Shown: positions 1 to 7,481 of the stretch, piece by piece | Numbering within the stretch: the first letter of the stretch is position 1 | How the letters are laid out: each line of letters starts with the position of its first letter | Assembly: GCA_019912965.1 (NCBI GenBank) | Contig: JAIOHM010000025.1 | Location: forward strand, 1 to 64,000 | DNA: 64,000 bases | Source of the DNA: Anaerolineae bacterium | GTDB lineage: Bacteria > Chloroflexota > Anaerolineae > Aggregatilineales > Phototrophicaceae | Direction: 5' to 3' | Notes under the pieces: generated by a model | What the model was told of the DNA's origin: nothing | The model's database searches: none | The model's input: the letters and a program-made list of their open reading frames with translations, nothing else | Translations under genes and position numbers: made by a program

Positions 1-3
1 GGC

Positions 4-31
4 TAATGACTAACGACTAGCAACTAATGAC
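4..31. repeat. Degenerate heptanucleotide tandem repeat
   Basis: Four successive 7-mers, TAATGAC, TAACGAC, TAGCAAC and TAATGAC, abut with no spacer. They share the pattern TANNNAC. The tract sits just beyond the minus-strand terminator at 42-70, in apparently noncoding DNA. It belongs to the same class of 7-bp periodic sequence seen at 26881, 27189, 28824, 31473, 32668 and 33391. Confidence 0.8.
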
Positions 32-41
32 TTAAAAACAA

Positions 42-70
42 AAAGAGCCGACCAGGACGGTCGGCTCTTT
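42..70 (-). terminator. Intrinsic terminator after the Cys-rich mini-ORF
   Basis: A perfect 12-bp inverted repeat (AAAGAGCCGACC / GGTCGGCTCTTT) encloses a 5-nt loop. Read on the minus strand it is followed by a T-rich run, so it terminates leftward transcription. It lies 25 bp past the stop of the small minus-strand ORF at 96-209. It could be an ordinary terminator of that ORF or an attenuator in front of a gene beyond the left edge of the window. Confidence 0.85.
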
Positions 71-95
71 CAAGCACTTAGGGAGTTTACGGCTG

Positions 96-209
96 TTACT
101 GACGCCGCACCATCGCCCGTCCTGGGAATCGCAAATTTCCACACATACACAGACAGCAGCACATGGTGGTGGGGATAGCGTTCTTCGGGGCGCGGTTAAT
201 TTCGTTCAT
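96..209 (-). CDS. Small cysteine-rich peptide, possible Cys-sensing leader peptide
   Basis: This 37-codon ORF (a longer in-frame start exists at 278) carries MCCCLCMCG, five cysteines in eight residues, encoded at 151-171. It ends in a basic tail. No good Shine-Dalgarno sequence precedes any of the possible starts, so the start is uncertain; ATG at 174 would also work. A strong minus-strand terminator follows 25 bp after the stop. Short ORFs with Cys runs are known in mycobacteria and other actinobacteria as leaders that sense cysteinyl-tRNA supply ahead of sulfur genes. A leader here would control a gene left of base 1, which is not visible. A small metal-binding peptide or a chance ORF are the alternatives. 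Confidence 0.4.
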   Translation of the reverse strand: MNEINRAPKNAIPTTMCCCLCMCGNLRFPGRAMVRRQ

Positions 210-278
210 GCCGGATAGACTATCATGCTTTGAATCAGATTGCAAGCAATTGGTCTGCTTGGTTTTATTAAAATTCAT

Positions 279-467
279 GACAGATTAATCAAATCTTGGA
301 TAGATTGTCATGGGCCTAACTGTTATACTGCTTTCAAACTATAGCGTTTTCTTTCTTGCCCGAAAGAGTTTTACCGCCTCAATGGCGGAACTGATCGAGC
401 CTCAACTGCCCGCCCAACGGGTTTTTATTGAGTCTATTGGAATCAACATCCTCAAGGAGTATCGATT
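279..467. other. Intergenic leader of citrate synthase
   Basis: This stretch lies between the minus-strand mini-ORF and citrate synthase and must hold the promoters of both. I see no confident -35/-10 pair. A ribosome-binding sequence AAGGAG lies about 10 nt before the citrate synthase ATG. The plus-strand ORF that crosses this region and runs into citrate synthase in another frame looks like a shadow. Confidence 0.5.
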
Positions 468-1610
468 ATGTCTGAACCGACTAAAAAAGGTCTCGAAGGT
501 ACAGTTGTTGCGGAAAGCCGCACCAGCTTGGTGAATGGTCAGGACGGCAAACTGGTTTATGATGGCTACAGCATCGAAACCCTCGCCGAAAATGCCTCGT
601 TTGAAGAAGTTGCTTTTTTACTTTGGAATGAACGTCTGCCCAATCGCGCCGAACTCAATAACTTGGTTCAGGTTATTGCTTACGAGGCCACCCTGCCCGA
701 AGGTCTTTTGGCGCAGTTAAAATCCTACCCGAAGAATGCCGACCCGATGGCTGTGTTGCGGACTGCCGTTTCTGCATTGGCGATGTTCGACCATGACAGC
801 GAAGACAACAGTCAGGAAGCCAACCGCCGCAAGGCCATCCGCCTGACAGGGCAGATTACCACCATCTGCGCTGCTTGGGATCGCATCCGTAAAGGCAACG
901 AACCCATTATCCCGCGCAAAGACCTGACTCTGGCACAAAACTTTATTTACATGCTGACCGGCAAAGACCCCGATCAAACCGCTAGTGCTGCGGTTGATAC
1001 TTATTTGGTGCTGCTGGCTGAACATGGGATGAATGCCAGCACCTTTGCTACCCGTGTCACCGTCGCTACCGGCTCGGATATGCACAGTGGTATTGTCAGC
1101 GGTATTGGCACACTTAAGGGGCCGTCGCATGGCGGCGCGAATGCCGAAGCCATGCACATGTTCCTCGAAATTGGCGAACCGGAAAATGTCGAAACATGGT
1201 TCAAGAAGAACATTAAAGAGGGCGACCGTCGCATTATGGGCATCGGTCACCGCATTTATAAAGCCCTCGATCCCCGCGCCGCCATCCTGGAGCAGCGTGC
1301 CGAAGCCCTTGCCAAGAGCAGCGGCAACGAAAAATGGTTCCAGATTGCCAAGAAACTGGCCGATACCGCCCGTGCTGACTCGTACTTTATCGAGCGCAAA
1401 CTGTACCCCAATGTCGATTATTACAGCGCCATCCTGCTGTACACCATTAACCTCGACGTTGATATGTTCCCGCCGCTGTTCGCCATGAGCCGTGTCGCGG
1501 GTTGGACGGCGCATATCATCGAGCAGTTCGCCAACAACCGCCTCATCCGCCCCGACCTCAATTACATCGGCCCGATGGGCTTGCAGTGGGTTCCCGTTGA
1601 CCAACGCTAA
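468..1610 (+). CDS. gltA: Citrate synthase
   Basis: Condenses oxaloacetate with acetyl-CoA to citrate, the entry step of the TCA cycle, in the cytosol. At 380 residues it is the compact length of the Gram-positive/archaeal type. The family's active-site residues are all visible: His186 (LAEHG), His221 in GPSHGGANAEAM, His261 in GIGHRIYK, and Asp317 in PNVDYYSAI. The ATG at 468 is preceded by AAGGAG at good spacing. The gene stands alone: rhomboid follows after 300 bp and nothing else from the TCA cycle is nearby. 2-Methylcitrate synthases share the fold and motifs, and that activity cannot be excluded from sequence alone, but no prp genes are present. Confidence 0.95.
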   Translation: MSEPTKKGLEGTVVAESRTSLVNGQDGKLVYDGYSIETLAENASFEEVAFLLWNERLPNRAELNNLVQVIAYEATLPEGLLAQLKSYPKNADPMAVLRTAVSALAMFDHDSEDNSQEANRRKAIRLTGQITTICAAWDRIRKGNEPIIPRKDLTLAQNFIYMLTGKDPDQTASAAVDTYLVLLAEHGMNASTFATRVTVATGSDMHSGIVSGIGTLKGPSHGGANAEAMHMFLEIGEPENVETWFKKNIKEGDRRIMGIGHRIYKALDPRAAILEQRAEALAKSSGNEKWFQIAKKLADTARADSYFIERKLYPNVDYYSAILLYTINLDVDMFPPLFAMSRVAGWTAHIIEQFANNRLIRPDLNYIGPMGLQWVPVDQR

Positions 1611-1910
1611 CCCCTGATTTTGCCGCTTTCTATCACCAATCTTGTTGATATTTCTTGCCTTTACCCCTCTCCAATTTGGAGAGGGGTAGGGGTGAGGTTC
1701 AAGGGTAGGGGCGCAGCATGTTGCGCCCATTTCTGCATTTCCTTTCGGTTAATCCCCTGTTTGTAAACAGTTCGTAATTCGCGTAATGTTACCTGATACC
1801 ACCTGTTTATCAGGCGTAGAATCGATTGTGGCAAAAGTTCGTCAGCAACTTATCGCCAATCCATTCGTATAATGCTTATGAATCAACGCTAATCCGCTAA
1901 CGGAGGCACT
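1611..1910. other. Intergenic region with palindromes
   Basis: A 300-bp gap between citrate synthase and rhomboid. It holds a REP-like element (1664-1699), a short palindrome CTGTTTGTAAACAG (1757-1770) and a hairpin CCTGATA/TATCAGG (1792-1814). The last two lie where a promoter or operator for the rhomboid gene would be expected. No ORF here is convincing. Confidence 0.5.
1664..1699. repeat. REP-like GC-rich palindromic element
   Basis: CCCCTCTCC and GGAGAGGGG form a 9-bp stem around AATTT, followed by TAGGGGTGAGGTT. The same stem-plus-tail arrangement recurs at 22602, 26530 and 32578, with a tail-only copy at 22681. It is a dispersed repeat in this genome. It may also end the citrate synthase transcript. 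Confidence 0.75.
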
Positions 1911-2603
1911 ATGCTGCCCGTAAACACGCTGCATCCGGTTCGTAAAAAGGCCTATATCACTTATGGCCTGATTTTGTTGAACGCGATCGTCTTTTTGTGG
2001 GAAGTAGCGCAGCCGCCTGCCCAACTCAACATGGCCTTTCGTCAGTATGCAGCGGTCATGTGCGAAGTGGCGCAGAACCCAATCGCGCCCGATACCTTTG
2101 TTGATGTGGTACGCAGCATGTTCTTTCACGGCGGTTGGGCGCACCTTATCGGCAACATGACCTTTTTGTGGATATTTGGTCGCAATGTCGAGGAATATTT
2201 CGGACATCGCAACTTCCTGATTTTGTATCTGGTTTGGGGTTTCATCGCTGCCTTTGCCGAAACACTCATTAACTCCAACATCTGCGTCCCCATGATCGGG
2301 GCTAGCGGCGCAATTGCGGGCGTGCTTGGCAGTTATCTGGTGCTGTACCCCGGTTCACGGGTTCGAGTGCTGATAATCTTTTTCCGCTTTTTCCCGCGTT
2401 TCTATGACTTGCCCGCGTTGATCGTGTTGGGCTTTTGGTTCGTGATCCAGTTGTTCAACGGTGTAGCCGCCCTCAATGTCGATACATTAGCGGGAGGAGT
2501 GGCCTTCTTCGCCCATATCGGCGGTTTTGTCGGCGGTTTGCTGCTGGCCTTTATCTATACCATGTTCAATCCGCCGCCCGAACGAGTCACCTATATCGAC
2601 TGA
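1911..2603 (+). CDS. Rhomboid family intramembrane serine protease
   Basis: An integral membrane protease of 230 residues that cleaves substrate transmembrane helices. The diagnostic HxxxN (His78, Asn82 in HGGWAHLIGNM), the catalytic Ser132 in GASG and the partner His202 in AHIGG are all present, so it should be active. About six hydrophobic segments are spaced as in the minimal bacterial rhomboid fold, with the first near residues 17-35. GGAGG lies 7 nt before the ATG. It appears to be monocistronic, with a strong terminator 6 bp after the stop. The substrate is unknown. Confidence 0.93.
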   Translation: MLPVNTLHPVRKKAYITYGLILLNAIVFLWEVAQPPAQLNMAFRQYAAVMCEVAQNPIAPDTFVDVVRSMFFHGGWAHLIGNMTFLWIFGRNVEEYFGHRNFLILYLVWGFIAAFAETLINSNICVPMIGASGAIAGVLGSYLVLYPGSRVRVLIIFFRFFPRFYDLPALIVLGFWFVIQLFNGVAALNVDTLAGGVAFFAHIGGFVGGLLLAFIYTMFNPPPERVTYID

Positions 2604-2608
2604 TGGCG

Positions 2609-2638
2609 AAAGGCGACGCTGACCACGTCGCCTTTTTA
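2609..2638 (+). terminator. Intrinsic terminator of rhomboid
   Basis: AAAGGCGACG and CGTCGCCTTT form a perfect 10-bp stem with a 7-nt loop, running into a T tract on the plus strand, 6 bp past the rhomboid stop. Confidence 0.88.
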
Positions 2639-2689
2639 ATTCCAATGTGTGCGATCAACCTGTATTTTGTGGTCTAATAGCAGGATCAA

Positions 2690-2724
2690 TTTAAAGGGCA
2701 TCCCTACGTAGGATGCCCTTTAAA
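2690..2724 (-). terminator. Terminator after the zinc-ribbon gene
   Basis: A 14-bp perfect inverted repeat (TTTAAAGGGCATCC with its complement) with a 7-nt loop, directly after the stop of the minus-strand gene at 2726. Its A/T-rich ends make it potentially bidirectional, between convergent genes. Confidence 0.8.
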
Positions 2725-2725
2725 T

Positions 2726-2992
2726 TTAGAAGTCAAACAGATCATCCAGAAAGGATTTGCGCCTTTTGGGTTTCTCGTATTCGTATTGACCTTCGCGGCG
2801 ATAATCATCATCGTCATCATCGCGTCGATCATTGAGCTGCGTTGGCGCGACGGCCTGTACAGCCGAACGTTCGATAATTTTGTCAAGTTCGCCCCGGTCG
2901 AGCCATACTCCCCGGCATTGTGGGCAGTAGTCGATTTCGATGCCCTGTCGTTCACTGATCTTCAGTTCTGTACCATCCAGTGGACACTTCAT
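2726..2992 (-). CDS. TFIIB-type zinc-ribbon protein
   Basis: An 88-residue protein with an N-terminal zf-TFIIB-like ribbon (residues 1-42): MKCPLDGTEL and, after a short beta hairpin, DYCPQCRGVWLDRGELDK. The GVWLDxGEL segment is the hallmark of this family. The first knuckle is CPLD rather than CPxC, so one of the four classical ligands is replaced by Asp, a variant common in the family. The remainder is acidic and Arg/Lys-rich (a run of Asp near residues 58-63) and looks disordered. Its function is unknown. It is probably co-oriented with the 79-residue gene upstream at 3031-3270. Confidence 0.85.
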   Translation of the reverse strand: MKCPLDGTELKISERQGIEIDYCPQCRGVWLDRGELDKIIERSAVQAVAPTQLNDRRDDDDDDYRREGQYEYEKPKRRKSFLDDLFDF

Positions 2993-3030
2993 TGGGTTTA
3001 CAATACTCCTTTACACCTTGTGCATTACAG

Positions 3031-3270
3031 TTACATCCGTTTGCTTCGGTCATAGCGTGCTTCACGGCGCTTGTCACGACGGGACACATCCTTTTCCCAT
3101 TCTTCCCATTCGCCCTCATGTCGTTTTACCCGTTTTATTCGGTGAGATTGCTCTGCATCGAGAAACGCTTCGTATTCATCCAGTACATCGTATACTGCGG
3201 CGTACCGGTGCGGCGGCTTGCGGATTCGGCGTTCTTCTTCGGGCAAAACGTCGAGCAAGTCGTCAAACAT
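3031..3270 (-). CDS. Small highly charged protein, unknown
   Basis: A 79-residue protein that I do not recognise. It is rich in Glu, Arg and Lys, lacks membrane segments, and is predicted largely helical (DVLDEYEAFLDAEQSHRIKR). AGGAGG stands about 10 nt before the ATG, which supports it as a real gene. It precedes the zinc-ribbon gene by 38 bp on the same strand, so the two may be co-transcribed. The basic, Arg-rich C-terminus (SRRDKRREARYDRSKRM) might contact nucleic acid, but that is a guess. Confidence 0.65.
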   Translation of the reverse strand: MFDDLLDVLPEEERRIRKPPHRYAAVYDVLDEYEAFLDAEQSHRIKRVKRHEGEWEEWEKDVSRRDKRREARYDRSKRM

Positions 3271-3341
3271 GTTCTTGATATCCTCCTGTCCACATAAATT
3301 TTCGATTGAATGCAGTAATCAGGACTGCATGAGCCTGGTTT

Positions 3342-6158
3342 TTATGACAGTATCCCACGTCGCATCAGCAGCTTCTCGATTTCCGCGCCCCAGAATACAA
3401 TCGTGCTCAACACCAAACAGATTGTCAGTTGTTCCAGTGTCAGTGGCGTAGTATTGAAAATCTGATTGAAGAATGGGGTGTAAATCGTCAGCAGTTGCAC
3501 AAAAACAGTCAACACCACTGCGCCGATCAAAATCCGGTTGCCGAGAAAGCCGATTTTGAAGGTGGATTCTCGGTGCGAACGCAGCCCCATCGCATGTCCC
3601 ATCTGTGCGATGGTCAGGAATATGAACACCATCGTATTCCAGGTGTTTGCCTCATAGGTAGGCACGCCGCTTTTCCAGTTGTTAAATGCCCATATTGCCA
3701 GCAGCAGCCCTGTTCCACCCAGCAAGAAACCAACGATGATGATGTGCCGTGCCAGACCTCGCCCAAACAAACTCTCGTTCGGGGCATAAGGGGAGCGTTG
3801 CATTGCGCCGGGTTCAGAGTATTCCACCCCTAGTGCCAACGCCGGAATGCCGTCAGTAATCAGGTTCATCCACAGGATTTGTAGCGTAGTGAGTGGGATG
3901 CTCATTCCGGCTACCAATTGCGTGGTTAGCAGTACAAAAAGCTCACCTGTGTTGCTTGCCATCAGGTATTTGACGAAGCGCCGCACATTGTCATAAATGG
4001 TGCGGCCTTCTTCAACCGCGCTCACAATCGTGGCGAAGTTATCATCCACAATCACCATATCGGCAGCCTCTTTGGAGACAGCCGTTCCCGTGATGCCCAT
4101 TGCTACACCAATATCAGCACGTTTCAGAGCCGGGGCGTCGTTCACACCGTCTCCGGTCATCGCTACGATATGTCCCTTATTCTGAAGTGCCTGCACTATT
4201 TGTAGCTTGTTTTCTGGTGAAACCCGCGCATAGACCGAGACTTTTTCAACCACATCTTCAAGTTCGGTCTGCGACATTTTAGTCAGTTCTTGTCCCGTTA
4301 TCACCCGGTCGTTAATATCAGCGATGTGTAATTGGCGGGCGATGTTGAAAGCCGTGAGAGGATGGTCGCCTGTAATCATGACTGGGCGGATGCCTGCTGT
4401 ACGGCAGGTTATCACCGCATCTCGTACCTCTGCACGGGGGGGATCAATGATGCCGACCATACCCATGAAGACCAATCCTTTTTCGACTGCTTCAGGTGTC
4501 CATTCGGTCGGAAGTTCCGGCCAGCGATGTACCGCTAATCCCAGAACGCGCAGTCCGTCCTGAGCCAGTTTGTTGTTCATTTCCACAATGCGCGCCCGAT
4601 AATTTTCCGGGCCGTCCAATGATACGGTTTCCCCTTCAACATACACGCGGTCGCAAACTTCCAATAGACTGTCAACTGCGCCTTTGGTGACCGCAATGTA
4701 GGGGCGATTAACCTGCGACATCATTTTGACCAGATACAAGGAACCTATATCAGCTTTAGCGCTGGCATCAAATCGATGTACAGTGGTCATACGCTTGCGT
4801 TCGGATGAGAAAGGTACTTCGCCCACACGCGGGAAAACCAGATCGAGATTGGGTTTATAGATACCATAATTGGCGGCGGCGATCACCAGTGCGCCCTCAG
4901 TCGGGTCGCCAATAGCATGGAATTTACTGGCGTTCATCTCGTCGAATTCCAGCACCACATCGTTACACAATGCGTTCCCTGCCAGCACCAATGCTTGGGC
5001 AACATCTGTATGAGCAGCACGACCATTTGAGGAAACCAGTGCGCTCATGCCTTTAGTGATGATTTCTTTAATTGGCTCTGTTTTTCCAGCCACATCCAAC
5101 ACTGTGACCGTCATTTTGTTTTGGGTCAACGTTCCGGTTTTATCAGAACAAATCGTGGTCACGGAACCCAGTGTCTCGACGGCGGGCAGCTTGCGGATGA
5201 GCGCCTTGCGCCGCAGCATTCGCTGTGCTCCTAAGGCCAAGGCAATTGTGACAACAGCGGGTAGGCCTTCAGGCACAACTGCTACAGCGATAGCGACCGC
5301 ACTCAGCATCACATCTTCCAGTGGATCGCCAGTCGTCAGGCCGATCACGAATGCAATGCCCATAACCACTAAAGCCACTGCCAGAAGCACTTTGCCCAAC
5401 TCGTTCATGCGGCGTTGCAGTGGGGTTACTTCGCCATCCACCGATTGGATGAGTTCCGCGATGCGTCCGAGCTGGGTTTTCATCCCGGTTTCGACCACAA
5501 CCGCTGCGCCGCGTCCATAGGTGACTGCCGTGCCCATATACAGCATATTGTGGCGGTCGCCCAATGGAATATCGGTTTCATACAGCACATCAACCGCCTT
5601 CTCAACCGGTTGGGATTCACCAGTTAGCGAGGCCTCCTGTACTTGCAAATTAGCCGACTCCACAACGCGTGAATCGGCCGGGATGACGCTTCCCGCTTCC
5701 AGCAGCACAATGTCACCCGGCACGAGGCTCCGGGATTCAACATCCAGTACCTTGCCACCGCGCCGCACACGCACGAGTGGTGCAGCCATCTTTTTGAGCG
5801 CGGCCATCGCCTGTTCAGCACGATATTCCTGCACCAATCCGAGGATGGCATTCAGGATAACAATTGCCATAATGGCGATGACGCTGTCAGCTTTTCCCAG
5901 AACCAGCGATATGGCCGCTGCCAATAGCAGCAGCAGTACCAATGGATTGGTAATCTGCTCCCAAAGAATCGCCCAGGGACTTTTGAGCCCTTTCTCGATC
6001 AGCTCATTGGTGCCATATTGGGCTAACCGCGTTTCAACGCTGGTTTCATCCAGCCCATGTTGGGTGTTTACAGCTAACTGATCCAGTACAACCTGGGTTT
6101 CCAGGGTGTGCCAGATTTTGGGATTTGTCACTTCGATTGTTTTTTCTGCCTGAGCCAT
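3342..6158 (-). CDS. Cation-transporting P-type ATPase (Ca2+/SERCA-like, type II)
   Basis: A membrane pump that moves a cation at the cost of ATP. All P-type hallmarks are present in order: N-terminal cation ATPase domain, TGES actuator loop, PEGLPA in the fourth membrane helix, the phosphorylated Asp in SDKTGTLT (near residue 340), MITGDHPLTA, and the hinge TGDGVNDAPALKRADIGVAMG-type motif, followed by about six C-terminal membrane helices. PEGLP and overall length place it with Ca2+ (or Mn2+) pumps; H+/K+ specificity cannot be excluded. A longer GTG start at 6200 is possible, but ATG 6158 (MAQAEKTIEV) fits the family better. Neither has a strong ribosome-binding site. The upstream region folds into nested hairpins (see 6159-6340). 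Confidence 0.92.
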   Translation of the reverse strand: MAQAEKTIEVTNPKIWHTLETQVVLDQLAVNTQHGLDETSVETRLAQYGTNELIEKGLKSPWAILWEQITNPLVLLLLLAAAISLVLGKADSVIAIMAIVILNAILGLVQEYRAEQAMAALKKMAAPLVRVRRGGKVLDVESRSLVPGDIVLLEAGSVIPADSRVVESANLQVQEASLTGESQPVEKAVDVLYETDIPLGDRHNMLYMGTAVTYGRGAAVVVETGMKTQLGRIAELIQSVDGEVTPLQRRMNELGKVLLAVALVVMGIAFVIGLTTGDPLEDVMLSAVAIAVAVVPEGLPAVVTIALALGAQRMLRRKALIRKLPAVETLGSVTTICSDKTGTLTQNKMTVTVLDVAGKTEPIKEIITKGMSALVSSNGRAAHTDVAQALVLAGNALCNDVVLEFDEMNASKFHAIGDPTEGALVIAAANYGIYKPNLDLVFPRVGEVPFSSERKRMTTVHRFDASAKADIGSLYLVKMMSQVNRPYIAVTKGAVDSLLEVCDRVYVEGETVSLDGPENYRARIVEMNNKLAQDGLRVLGLAVHRWPELPTEWTPEAVEKGLVFMGMVGIIDPPRAEVRDAVITCRTAGIRPVMITGDHPLTAFNIARQLHIADINDRVITGQELTKMSQTELEDVVEKVSVYARVSPENKLQIVQALQNKGHIVAMTGDGVNDAPALKRADIGVAMGITGTAVSKEAADMVIVDDNFATIVSAVEEGRTIYDNVRRFVKYLMASNTGELFVLLTTQLVAGMSIPLTTLQILWMNLITDGIPALALGVEYSEPGAMQRSPYAPNESLFGRGLARHIIIVGFLLGGTGLLLAIWAFNNWKSGVPTYEANTWNTMVFIFLTIAQMGHAMGLRSHRESTFKIGFLGNRILIGAVVLTVFVQLLTIYTPFFNQIFNTTPLTLEQLTICLVLSTIVFWGAEIEKLLMRRGILS

Positions 6159-6340
6159 GTTTTGTCCAATTAAATTAAAAGCCGACACCTTTACAGCCAC
6201 TATGCTTTTGAGCCAGCATGGCGACGTAGAAATGTCGGCTTACATGATCAACCTGAAATTTGCCGAATGGGTTGTTCAGCTTGCCGAGATTGCTTTGAGT
6301 CAGTCTTCATCACCTGACTGGCCTCGGCACACAATGTAAC
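6159..6340 (-). promoter_or_regulatory. Structured 5' leader of the P-type ATPase, candidate regulatory RNA
   Basis: On the minus strand the leader holds several copies of GCCGA/TCGGC that can pair in more than one way. A stem TGCCGAG/CTCGGCA encloses an inner CAGTC/GACTG hairpin. A later 9-bp stem AAGCCGACA/TGTCGGCTT (arms at 6233-6241 and 6179-6187) runs into TTTTAATTT about 20 nt before the ATG at 6158. TTCGGC upstream can instead pair with the first arm of the second stem. Mutually exclusive stems next to a U-rich end suggest attenuation or a riboswitch, but I recognise no known class. Confidence 0.4.
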
Positions 6341-6414
6341 ATATCTGATGGTGTCTGTTGCACCCCTAATTTTTGGGGGGTATGCCGTGCAATCATGAGC
6401 CAGTTATGAGAGTT

Positions 6415-6972
6415 TTACGATGAGCGTGACAAAATACCTTTAAATCGAAATGTTGGGGCTGGGGGCAGCGGGATATGGGCTTGTTCTTCCGCATTTTTTG
6501 CATGGCGGCGTGCCAGTTCCAGCTTGAGACTTTCTTCGCCCATTCGCATCGCCCAATGATGATTGGCAGAAAATAGGGGTTTGAGCAGCCATGATAAACG
6601 GCGCAGCAGGGGTTTCCCGGCGCTGACCTTCCAGTCGTAAGCGATATTGACCCATTCCCCATCTTGTTCAAATGTCCAGATGCCATGCCCCACAAAATCG
6701 CCGGAGGCTTCCAGCGCGAATCCGTGCGGATTTCGGTTTTCCGTCACACAGAACTGCCACCGCAGCGTGTAGGGAAGCCAGCCTTTGGTGTACAGATCAA
6801 TCACCTTGCCCAGGCCATTCGCATCACCGGATTCGAGTTCTTTGACTTCAAGATACACTGACGGCCACCAGCGCACCAGATCAGTCCCATTCCCCAGAAT
6901 TTCGGTCACTTCCTGAACGGTGCTTTCCACGCGCCAATGAGTAATGAAATGATAATCATTGCTTGCCATCAT
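6415..6972 (-). CDS. SRPBCC (START/polyketide cyclase-like) family protein
   Basis: A ligand-binding helix-grip fold protein of about 185 residues. The N-terminal segment HFITHWRVESTVQEVTEIL, then DLVRWWPSVY and a long antiparallel sheet region, match the SRPBCC polyketide-cyclase-like group. Ligand and function are unknown. The start is uncertain. ATG at 6972 (or 6969) has GGAG at 6976-6979 and lies just after the stop of the SnoaL-like gene, whereas the longest ORF (from 7056) would overlap that gene by 71 bp. It forms a two-gene unit with the SnoaL-like protein, and both belong to small-molecule-binding families often linked to cyclisation or hydrolysis. Confidence 0.8.
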   Translation of the reverse strand: MMASNDYHFITHWRVESTVQEVTEILGNGTDLVRWWPSVYLEVKELESGDANGLGKVIDLYTKGWLPYTLRWQFCVTENRNPHGFALEASGDFVGHGIWTFEQDGEWVNIAYDWKVSAGKPLLRRLSWLLKPLFSANHHWAMRMGEESLKLELARRHAKNAEEQAHIPLPPAPTFRFKGILSRSS

Positions 6973-6985
6973 CTGCTCCATATTG

Positions 6986-7417
6986 CTAAAGTTCCGGGAG
7001 GAGTCCAATACCGCGCAGCAGTCCGGCCACATCCCAGATATAGGATGCTTTGACAATCAGACTGTTGTGAATGGTCAGCAAAGACACACCGCGCACCGTC
7101 ACTTTACGACCAGTAGGCGGAATGTGCATGAGCACACCCTGATGCGTTCCCTGTGCCTGCCAGACCAGTGCAATAGTGCTGCCCCGAATCAGAATGTCTT
7201 CGGCGATAAAGTGAATGTCGGGGAACGCCTGCAAATAACGATTGAGCGATTGGCGGGCGGCTTCCGTACCACGCACTTTTTCGGGTTGTCCAACGTCTAC
7301 CCCTTCATAATTGGGTGCATAAAACGAAACCAGCCCCTCAATATTATGGGTGTTCCAGGCGTTGATTAAATTATTCGCAAGTGTGAGAAGTTGGCTGGTC
7401 TGGTCTCTGTCAACCAT
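6986..7417 (-). CDS. SnoaL-like (NTF2-fold) ester cyclase family protein
   Basis: A 143-residue protein of the SnoaL/NTF2 fold. NLINAWNTHNIEGLVSFYAP at the start, the FPDIHFIAEDILIRG segment and the C-terminal sheet (GTHQGVLMHIPPTGRKVTV) are characteristic of the ester-cyclase-like branch used in polyketide tailoring and many uncharacterised proteins. It is full length for the family. The SRPBCC gene follows about 14 bp downstream on the same strand, so the pair is probably co-transcribed and may act on one compound. Which compound cannot be told. Confidence 0.85.
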   Translation of the reverse strand: MVDRDQTSQLLTLANNLINAWNTHNIEGLVSFYAPNYEGVDVGQPEKVRGTEAARQSLNRYLQAFPDIHFIAEDILIRGSTIALVWQAQGTHQGVLMHIPPTGRKVTVRGVSLLTIHNSLIVKASYIWDVAGLLRGIGLLPEL

Positions 7418-7481
7418 AAAACTGAGCCTGTAAATCGTTTCTATGAGCGTAGTATAGGGCGGGTGCGGGGTCGCCTCCAGA

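Noticed and set aside
306..534. 74-codon plus-strand ORF across the citrate synthase start
   Set aside because: It overlaps gltA in another frame, and its sequence after 468 is only a shifted reading of that gene.
717..1730. 337-codon minus-strand ORF opposite citrate synthase
   Set aside because: It is a shadow of the strongly conserved gltA frame, has no family sequence, and lacks a ribosome-binding site.
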